From Prorocentrum cordatum (taxonomy: Eukaryota > Sar > Dinophyceae > Prorocentrales > Prorocentraceae): DNA of 32,551 nucleotides. Both the position numbers and the translations under genes were made by a program. The stretch lies in contig CAUYUJ010004702.1 of NCBI GenBank assembly GCA_963575745.1, positions 35,001 to 67,551 of the forward strand. The letters are read 5' to 3'. Positions 26,033 through 32,551 of the stretch are shown piece by piece; within the stretch, counting starts at the first letter, position 1, and each line of letters starts with the position of its first letter. The notes beneath the pieces are model-generated. The model worked only from the letters and a program-made list of their open reading frames with translations. It was not told the DNA's origin and searched no databases.

Positions 26033-27190
26033 GTGGCTGTGTGTGGCGGGATGCCTTTGTCGGACTTCCTCGCGGTGGGGCAGCACGACTACTTCGTCAC
26101 TTTTGTCGTTCGGAGCTGCGTCTCCTTAAGCTTCTGTTTTCTGGGGACACTCGTATGGCTTGGCTGGGACGATTCTGTAGCGTCGCTGTACGCACTGAGA
26201 AAGGTCTTCCAGTCGCCTGCCTCACCGCTTCGTCCTTGCACGTCCTTCGAAAACAGAGTCTCGAATGAATTGGACAAGGCAAGGGTGGCGCGATTGCAGC
26301 ACGTGGCGGACTCGATGCTGATACCCATTTCGGCGGGTATATTTGTGCCGTTAGCGATGTTCTTCTATGCCGCGGATGCTTCCGAACCGAGTGTTGCTTT
26401 CAAGGCGGTGATCATGTGTTTGCGTCATTTCGCAACGCTGTACTGGAAGTACTTGAGAAGTTCATCAGGCTTTTCGGTCGCGGACATAGAGTACATGTTT
26501 AGATTCTTCATGTCGTTCATTGCGGTACGAACGTATTTTGAAGAGTCACACGTGCTGTTCTGCATGTATGGCGGTTTCTGGAGCGCGGCACGACTGCTTC
26601 TCGCGGTCTCGTTACTTGATTGCAGGATGTCGGTGAGGTGGAACATATTTCTTTCTGCAGTGAATTGCCTTTCTTCCTGGGAGCGGCGCGAGCAGCTACG
26701 CATCGACGGACACTCTTCCACGGGCGCGTTCGTCCACCAATGTATGGTTGAAATGGTTTCTTGTGGACTGATCTGCTTTGCCTCAGCATTCTTGGAGGCT
26801 TGCGAGAAGGACCGCGTCAAGGCATCCGTAGAGTCCAGCCAGTCTGGCAGGGCGTATCAGGCAGCTCAAACACTGCTTGGTGTATTCTGCGACGCCCAGC
26901 TGCGCATCTGCCCACAATGTAACATCATCGCCCATTCCCCACACCTGCTGCACTTGCTGGGCTCAGGAGGCACGAGGCACAACGCTTCATGGTGCAGCTT
27001 CCTTCAGTATTTGCTAGAACCCGACAAGCAGCGTTCCTGGACCTTCATCCCGGGGCGACGGTGTTTCAGAGCGCTCTCAGGAACTTCTCGTCCAAGCGCA
27101 CCGCCGCCTCAATGGCCGAAGGCCGAGCTCGGCGATATTCTCCATGGGCCCCACGCCAACCTCCACCCAGGTCACCTGCAGAATGGGGGG
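26033..27190 (+). pseudogene. Multi-pass membrane protein with PAS-like domain, copy B (frame-disrupted as assembled)
   Basis: Seen: one frame is open from 26033 to 27274. It includes an N-terminal part absent in frame from copy A (DYFVTFVVRSCVSLSFCFLG, then LGWDDSVASLYALRKVF), giving one more hydrophobic segment, and LQHVADSMLIPISAGIFVPL leading into the shared membrane region. From 26981 the frame loses the PAS-like reading (CSFLQYLLEPDKQRS, then unrelated residues) because a base is missing at about 27043; copy A is intact there. The breaks are thus complementary between copies. ATG 26033 is the first in frame, but frame changes upstream make the true start unknown. Role as for copy A: probable membrane sensor-like protein of unknown ligand. 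Confidence 0.55.
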
Positions 27191-27433
27191 GGGCGCACCC
27201 GATCCCGGTGGAGCTGTTCCTTGATCAACGATCGGCCGACGATGCCCAAGAGGACCGGCCCCCGAATTCCCTGATTGGTCGTCCGGGAGAACCTGCTGAG
27301 ATCGCAGCCGCGGGAGGCCCTGCACGGACGCCCCCGTGCCGATGCGCTGCAAAGCAGCCAGCGGCGGCCACTTTCTGCGCAGCGGGCCTCACTCGAGGCG
27401 GTCAGGGCAGCGCCTTCCTAGCTGCTGCCCCTC

Positions 27434-27658
27434 ATCCTCCTCCTCCTGCTCCTCCACCTCCTCCTCCTCCTCCCTCCTCCTCCTCCTCCTTCTCCTCCTC
27501 CTCCTCCTCCACTCTCCTCCCTCCTCCTCCCTCCCTCCTCCTCCCTCCTCCCCTCCTCCTCCTTCCTCCCTCCTCCTCCTCCTCCCTCCTCCTCCTCCTC
27601 AGTCCTCCTCCTCCTCCCCTCCTCCTCCGTCCTCCTCCTACCTCTCCCTCCTCCTCCC
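27434..27658. repeat. (TCC)n tract (copy B)
   Basis: Counterpart of 22128-22345, similar in total length but with a different arrangement of TCC, CCTCC and TCT units, as expected from slippage or consensus error. Confidence 0.95.
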
Positions 27659-27869
27659 TGCGCCATGGCGTACCAGCGCGGGGACGCATGCGCCGGCCCA
27701 GCAGCAGCCGCCGCCTCAGACGCTGGTCGCCGGCGCTGGCCAGCGGCCGCCTGGGGCGCTGGCGCAGCGGCCCGTCCGCAGCCTCGGCCGGAGGTCCCGC
27801 AGCTCCATCTCGTCGTCCTCGAGGGCCTCCTCCTCCAGGGGAGCGAGGAGTGGCAGAAAGATACAACAA

Positions 27870-27999
27870 CTCGGAGGTCCGCGCGGATTTCTCGGATCTG
27901 CGCTGGACCCCTCTCCCTGGCGCGCGGCCAGGGGTGGTGCCGGAGGTGCCGCCAGGGGGGGTCCAGCGCGGATCTGAGAAATCCGCGCGGACCTCCGAG
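27870..27999. mobile_element. 130-bp palindromic element, introner/MITE-like (copy B)
   Basis: Identical to 22556-22685 and inside a perfectly matching 601-bp block, so it was present before the tandem duplication. Confidence 0.75.
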
Positions 28000-28058
28000 G
28001 TTTATTTTTATGTCATTATTCGTTCCCCTATCCTCGTCCGCTGGGAGCGGCGCGCTGG

Positions 28059-28304
28059 ACGCGGGCCGTATCTCGTCCGTCTGCCTGCGGCTGGACTCGA
28101 GCAGGGGCTTGCGCGTCGAGGACATGCTGCTGCGCTTCGAGGGCGGTAGCCAGTCGCCCCGCCTGGAGGATTGGCTTTCGAAGGAGACCGTGGATGAGGT
28201 CCTCAGGAGTAGCCAGGATCTCACCGCCCACCAAACCACCCCAACCCAACCCGAAGGCCTCAGTTTGTCTTCCATCTCTAGTGGTGGCGGGAGTCTGGGA
28301 AACA
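28059..28304 (+). CDS. Second PAS-like segment, copy B
   Basis: Same sequence as 22745-22977 (ISSVCLRLDSSRGLRVED... EDWLSKETVDEVLRSSQDL). It leaves the matching block at 28291. See copy A for the reasoning and limits. Confidence 0.45.
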
Positions 28305-29018
28305 ATGAAAAACACAGGGGAACCAACCGAAGTTCGGTCTACGGGTTAGGTTCGGTGGTGTAGTAGATTTCATATCTCGTGAATCGAGGCATGGAACAGG
28401 CACCCTAAGGTCGAGGAGCTGGAGGCTGGCGTCGTGCAGTAGCGGTGCTATTTCCAGTGGCGGAATCCGCGATCCTGCTGGCGGAGCGCGCAACGCTGAC
28501 GCGTGCGGTCGATGTGGCTTCGATCACCGACCCCGAGACTTCGCGCGAGGGATCCCATTATATCACCCGTTTTTAAGTTATTCATGTACCTGTTCGTGTG
28601 TCGAAGCTTCGTGTGCCTGGCAGGCAGGCCGCAGAGGGTCTCGAAGAGAGCTGCACTACCGGAACGACGAGGCGCCGGCGGATGCGGCGTTGCGCGGCGA
28701 CGCGCCGACGCTGAGGCGGAGAGCCAGCGAGGGCACCGCCGAAGAGGGCTGCAAGTAGAGAGAGGCCCAAAGCTCGCGACTACGAAGGAATGTTACGCAA
28801 GGGTGTGTTTATTGCGATCGGCCACCGTTGGGGCTGGGGGCACGACACTGCCTCGTCGGCTCCGGGGCGCGGGAGAACTCTATCGAGGTTTCTCCCCTCT
28901 CTTCAGACCGAGGAGCACGTGCTGGCCGCGGGTCTGCACCAGTTGTCCGTTGTCAAGGGCTTTGAGGCTTCTATGCAAGGCTCGCGCTGATTAGCACCAG
29001 TCTCAGTGGCTGTCTGTG

Positions 29019-29052
29019 CTTCCCTCTTCTTTTCTTCCTGGGCTCTCTACAG
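29019..29052 (+). promoter_or_regulatory. Polypyrimidine tract and AG acceptor (copy B)
   Basis: Same as 23701-23734 (the substitution at 29018 lies just outside), followed after 9 nt by ATG at 29062. Confidence 0.5.
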
Positions 29053-29061
29053 TTACACAAA

Positions 29062-29385
29062 ATGAATACTACTCTCCTCTCTCCCCTGGTGACGTCCCGG
29101 AAATGTCCGGCCCCCCTCCGCGCGCGCGCATATTGTTTTGTTGCACAGGATTCCCGGGAGTTGTGTGTTTCGGTTGTTTTTTTCCCAAATGTTGATCTCG
29201 TTGAAGCGCTGGCCTCATTTTCGGGCTACCGCCCGTTCCGATTCGTGTTCCCGCTGCAACGCTGGCCTCATTTCCTCGCTTCCGCTCGTTCCGAATCATG
29301 CTCCCGCTGCAGCGCTGGCGTCATGATTTCCAGCGCCATGCCACGGCATGGTTTTCGGTCCTTCCAAATTGGCCCCAAAATTTAG
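29062..29385 (+). CDS. Possible small protein, 107 codons, unknown
   Basis: Begins MNTTLLSPLVTSRKCPAPLR after the acceptor and stays open across the end of the duplication to TAG at 29383. This may be the pre-duplication reading, since the copy A version is cut. However, residues from about 70 on derive from the 58-bp repeat (FPLQRWPHFLASARSES), there is no domain, and the codon pattern is unremarkable. It could be an untranslated region. Confidence 0.2.
   Translation: MNTTLLSPLVTSRKCPAPLRARAYCFVAQDSRELCVSVVFFPNVDLVEALASFSGYRPFRFVFPLQRWPHFLASARSESCSRCSAGVMISSAMPRHGFRSFQIGPKI
29208..29325. repeat. ~58-bp degenerate tandem repeat (GCGCTGGCCTCAT)
   Basis: Two and a half units, each GCGCTGGCCTCATTTTCGGG- or CGCTGGCCTCATTTCCTCG-like, then CCGCTCGTTCCGAATCATG and CTCCCGCTGCAGC. 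A fourth partial copy (CCGAATCGTGCTCCCGCTGC) lies at 29648-29667. Confidence 0.75.
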
Positions 29386-29717
29386 AAAATGGCCACCCGA
29401 AACAAATATCAGAAGTGATTACACATTCGGTGTCGATTCGTTGATTTTTTGGGTCGCAGAACATGCCACTCATGCCACACTCATCTGTTAACGCCTCCGC
29501 CTCCCCCCAATGTTCAAAGTTGGCGGTGGGTCTTATAAGTTGCACCTCGACCGCAGTCTCCCCCGCGCGTGCCAACTTCGAGTTTGGGGGGCACGGGGGG
29601 TGTTTACTAATTGCTTCCCTCTACCGTATGTCAGGCTGCGCGTCCTCCGAATCGTGCTCCCGCTGCAGCGCTATCCTTCCGACGAAGACCTCCCAGTAGT
29701 TGCCTCACTTCCCTACC
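29330..29717. other. Interval without a recognisable gene; one imperfect inverted repeat
   Basis: 29505-29526 (CCCCAATGTTCAAAGTTGG...) and 29568-29589 (...GCCAACTTCGAGTTTGGGG) are imperfect inverted repeats about 40 bp apart, possibly a small foldback element. Frames of 77-84 aa overlap on both strands. Confidence 0.45.
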
Positions 29718-29865
29718 TTGAAGTCGGGCTTGTCCCTCTCTAGCGGGAATATTCAAGAATAGTCGAAACATAGTATGGTGACTATTTTTTAGTATCTCTT
29801 GAGTATTTCTTGAGTATCTTAACCCTACCTCCTCTCCCCTGTAGGGGGACACGCCCGACTTCACC
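29718..29865. mobile_element. ~148-bp inverted-repeat element, MITE-like
   Basis: TTGAAGTCGGGCTTGTCCC at 29718 onward is matched in reverse by GGGACACGCCCGACTTCACC ending at 29865. Arms are about 30 bp and imperfect. The interior is AT-rich, with TTGAGTAT repeats and no coding capacity. Confidence 0.6.
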
Positions 29866-30990
29866 CTGCCTCCCCTCCCCTGGTGCCGCTCTCAGGAAGA
29901 GCTCTGGCGGGCTGCGGAGAGCACGGGCCGACTCGGGCCCGGCCGGCCCGGCTTGGGGCTGCTAGCTTCTGAACGGCCACAGGCGTGAAAAACCAATCAT
30001 CTTTGCTTTGGATCGGGAGCGGAAAAGAAGGGGGTGATGACTAGGGGGGGGTGGATTTCATGGCGCGGGCCATGATTTTTCCTCAGATTTCATGGCGCCT
30101 CTTCTTATTTCATTACGTCCCAGGCCCCCCCGCTGGGCCGCGCACATGCCGCCGGTCATGATTTGCACCCCCCCTTCTTGGACACCACCTCTTGGCCGCT
30201 CCCGATTGGACGGGGTGCTCTTATGTTTTTCTTCGCGTTTCGTCGAGCCATCTTGGAACGTTCTGTGTTTGGGGTATCCTCTTGGGTCCTTGTGCCTTCG
30301 TCGAAGGGGCTCATGTTCTGGATCCAAGTTCATGTTGTGGACCCACGTTCTCGTGACCATGTTTCGATTATACGAGCCGTAACGTTTCGATGTTGCATGC
30401 CGAATTGCCCACAACTGCGCAGGAACGGGAGATGGCGTGGATGGGGCGGAGGGAGATTTCGGTGTTCGGACGATGGTCGTGCCGCCGATGAGTCCCTCTG
30501 CAAGGATGGGGGATGGGATGGGGAGGAGGGGAGGAGAGGATGCATGAGCGTCGCAAGAGTGTCGGAAGCATGCCAGCAGCAGGCTGACAGGACGTTGCGG
30601 TATATAGCGAAAGCGCTAACCAACAATTGTTATCGGCAAGAGTCTAGCAGGTTCGCGCCGAGTTGATGCGAAGGAGATCCAAGCGTCGGCGTTCAAGATT
30701 GAACGCCGCAAGTAGCCCAGAATCGATCGATACCGAGCGATCACCGCACACGAGTGATCCTCGTGGTGTCAGAGACCACGGCGCGACGTGACCCGCCGTG
30801 CGCTCCCCCGCAGTGCCCCGCTCTCGTCTTCGGCCAGTAGTCTTCGCCTTGTCTAAGCTTGCGAAGACGCCTCGTACTGTTGCCAGCCCCGTCCTTCGAA
30901 AAATCGAGACCATAAGACACATAGGAACCAACAGTGATAATCATGATAACAATGATAAGAAGAATAAGCAAGAAGGACCGACTTATATTT
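29866..30990. other. Interval without a recognisable gene; small hairpin
   Basis: Mixed composition. A 9-bp perfect stem with a 2-nt loop, GGCGTTCAA-GA-TTGAACGCC, lies at 30688-30707. A 167-codon plus frame at 30163-30666 overlaps minus-strand frames of 118 and 98 codons; none has a domain I recognise. Confidence 0.45.
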
Positions 30991-30993
30991 AAG

Positions 30994-31130
30994 CTTTCGA
31001 AGGTCCGCGGGTTTCTTGGATCGGCGCTGGACACACCTCCCTGGCGCGCGGAGCGCGCCCGGGGCAGCGCTGGAGGCGACGCTAGGGGGGTCCAGCGCCA
31101 GTTCTAGAAGCCCGCGCGGACCTCCGAAAG
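30994..31130. mobile_element. 137-bp palindromic element, diverged relative of 22556-22685
   Basis: Left arm CTTTCGAAGGTCCGCGGG..., right arm ...CCGCGCGGACCTCCGAAAG. The inner CCTCCCTGGCGCGCGG is shared with 22599-22613, and GGGGGGTCCAGCG with 22642-22654. The right flank here (GTTCATGTTGACGTCGTTGT) resembles that of copies A/B (GTTTATTTTTATGTCATTAT, 22686-22705), so the mobile unit may extend past the palindrome. A pyrimidine-rich CTGTTCCTCCTGCACAG follows, like an intron end. Confidence 0.7.
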
Positions 31131-31820
31131 TTCATGTTGACGTCGTTGTCTGGCTGTTCCTCCTGCACAGCTGCGGCACTCTCCGGGCGCGTAGCCGGGG
31201 CCGGCTGCGTAGCCCAAGCGCTTCCCTGCTCGAAACGACTGGCTTGGGATTGAGCCAGCAAGGCGAGTGCGGTGCGCCAACGGAGCAACCATGCTCGCAG
31301 TGGAGAGATCACCGCGTCCCGGCGAGTAAGGATGCCTGATAAGGATGCAAGGGCTTTGGAAGGCCATGCCGACACTTTTCGAGCGGGACGCGGCCAGCGA
31401 ACGTGGCCACGATGGGCCGAAGGGGAAGGATGAAAGGATAATTCTGGAAAGTCGCTCATCCTTACCATCAGTCTTGGCTGTAGGCCCTTTAAGCTCAAGC
31501 GGAAGCCTCCCCCGGGGTCCAACAACCCACACCCATACCCATAGCCAGTCCTCCTCCCTCCGACCTCCCCATGGGTGTGTGTGTGTGTGTGTGCTGTTCG
31601 TCAGTGTTGGTCGTCGAAATGAGCCCTGCTAAGCGGGACTCCCGCTTCCCTCTGCGAGTGTAGGTGAGCGACTGAAAACCAAAACGGGGTCGCTTGCGCC
31701 GACGTTGACGCGTCAGCTGCCCGCGCAGGGTTGTGTACGAGCGCCCTCGTTTCCGATGTGGCGTGCCGCGCTGGCGGCCCGCGCGAGCCGCCGCGTAAGG
31801 TCGCGACGCCCTCTCGCGTG
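31131..31820. other. Interval without a recognisable gene; (GT)n at 31575-31592
   Basis: Mixed GC-rich sequence and a short GT microsatellite. Minus-strand frames of 129-148 codons overlap plus-strand ones; no domain was recognised. Confidence 0.45.
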
Positions 31821-31821
31821 A

Positions 31822-32551
31822 GGCCCAGATCTCGTCGTCGCGCAGGTGGCCTGCTTCTTCGGCGGGCTGTACGGGATAATACACCTGCTGCAGGCGCCAC
31901 GGCCGCCCCAGCCTGCGCGGCGGGGTTCTCCGCTCCCCGGCTCCGCACTCCCCGCCCCTCTCGCCCTTCCGACTGGCCCCCCCCCTCCTCCTCCCTCCAC
32001 CTCCTCCTCCTCCTCCTCCTCCTCCTCCTCCTCCTCCTTGTCTTCATCTTTTTCCTCCTGCTCGCCCTGCTCCTGCCCTTTCTCCGCTGGACTCTCGCCC
32101 ACGGCCGGGCAGAGTCTTGCTCTTGCTCCTCCCTGTGGCCTCCCTTCCCCCCCTCCCTGCTCTTGCTGCCCCATCTGCGCCGCGGTCCGCCTGATCACCT
32201 CCAGGCTTCGATCTGCGCGGCACCTCGTGAGCCAGACCCCAAGGGGGAGCGCAAGGGGCCAATTGTCCTCCGCAAATCTGGAAGAGGAGAGAGGGGGCTA
32301 TGAGGATGAGGAAGAGACAGAAGAGCAGGAGGAACAAGATGCAGACAAGGAGGAGGAGGAGGAGGAGGAGGAGGAGGAGGGAGGAAGGAGGAAGGAGGAC
32401 GGAGGGAAAAGGAGGAGGAAGGATGAGGACGAGGATGAGGATGAGGATGAGGATGAGGATGATGCTGATGCTGATGCTGCTGCTGCTGATGATGCTGATG
32501 ATGATGATGATGCTGATGCTGATGCTGATGCTGATGCTGATGATGATGATG
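31822..32551 (+). CDS. Open low-complexity frame running off the window end
   Basis: Frame 1 has no stop from TGA at 31819 to the window end (243 codons) and no in-frame ATG. It passes a Ser run (TCC tract, 31999-32040), a Cys/Pro/Ser-rich part, then from 32281 EEERGGYEDEEETEEQEEQD, a Glu run, a short basic GGRRKEDGGKRRRKD stretch, and a long Asp-Glu then Asp-Ala repeat (from 32420). The shift from pyrimidine to purine triplets keeps the frame open by composition alone. It may be an exon encoding an acidic tail, or merely three adjoining microsatellites. Confidence 0.2.
32341..32551 (+). repeat. (GGA)n then (GAGGAT)n/(GATGCT)n microsatellites
   Basis: GGA triplets at 32350-32379, GAGGAT hexamers at 32420-32459, then GAT/GCT triplets to the window end. 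The tract continues beyond the window. Confidence 0.95.

Larger units (their letters stand above)
23829..29146 (+). repeat. Tandem duplication, copy B (5318 bp)
   Basis: Direct repeat of 18535-23828. Divergent patches are 24889-24962, 25589-26340, 26981-27690 and 28292-28863. In these, differences are mostly 1-2 base insertions or deletions in GC-rich words and homopolymers (for example a C14 run at 24887-24899, and 9 G against 12 G at 27185), not substitutions. That is the signature of raw long-read error more than of evolution. Confidence 0.95.

Overview
This looks like nuclear DNA of a GC-rich, repeat-laden protist, most probably a dinoflagellate; I cannot name the species. Reasons: (i) one duplicated gene resembles the dinoflagellate-expanded family of multi-pass membrane proteins with degenerate PAS-like domains; (ii) a relic of the dinoflagellate spliced leader seems to lie upstream of it (19 of 22 positions, 25892-25913); (iii) a ~130 bp palindromic element of introner type occurs at unrelated places; (iv) there is an interstitial TTTAGGG/TTAGGG tract. 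No prokaryotic operons, rRNA genes, convincing tRNA genes or CRISPR arrays are visible. Most long open frames are by-products of GC-rich minisatellites and should not be read as genes.

Layout. 1-9.1 kb: at least seven copies, in both orientations, of a 0.6-0.9 kb mid-repetitive element (called R1 here) bounded by CAA/TTG triplet tracts, with large hairpin (MITE-like) elements nested in one copy and a 138-bp tandem repeat in another. 4.7-19.3 kb: pieces of a second, composite repeat recur in a fixed order: a hairpin delimiter ending TATCCCCACCAG, a right flank, a long 12-bp (GGGGCCTCTTGG) minisatellite, a GATCAAACGAAA-like tail and a G-rich block with small hairpins. Anonymous GC-rich cassettes sit between some delimiters. 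15.2-16.6 kb: a 1.35 kb heptamer (GTGAGTA) satellite running into telomere-like repeats.

18535-29146: a direct tandem duplication, copy A 18535-23828 and copy B 23829-29146. Each copy carries minisatellite DNA, the relic leader, a PAS-like membrane protein gene, a palindromic insertion, a second PAS-like segment and a pyrimidine-tract acceptor followed by a short ATG frame. Identity between copies is mosaic: five blocks totalling about 3.2 kb match almost perfectly, while four patches totalling about 2.1 kb are full of single-base indels. Neither copy keeps the gene open throughout, and the breaks fall in different places. Unpolished long-read consensus is the leading explanation for the patches; gene conversion between real tandem copies is the alternative.

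29.1-32.55 kb: small degenerate repeats, two short inverted-repeat elements, a third, diverged copy of the palindromic element (30994-31130), and an open low-complexity frame (Ser/Pro, then Glu, then Asp/Ala) running off the window end. The genes do not form a pathway; the one supportable gene is a probable membrane sensor-like protein of unknown function in a possible tandem array.
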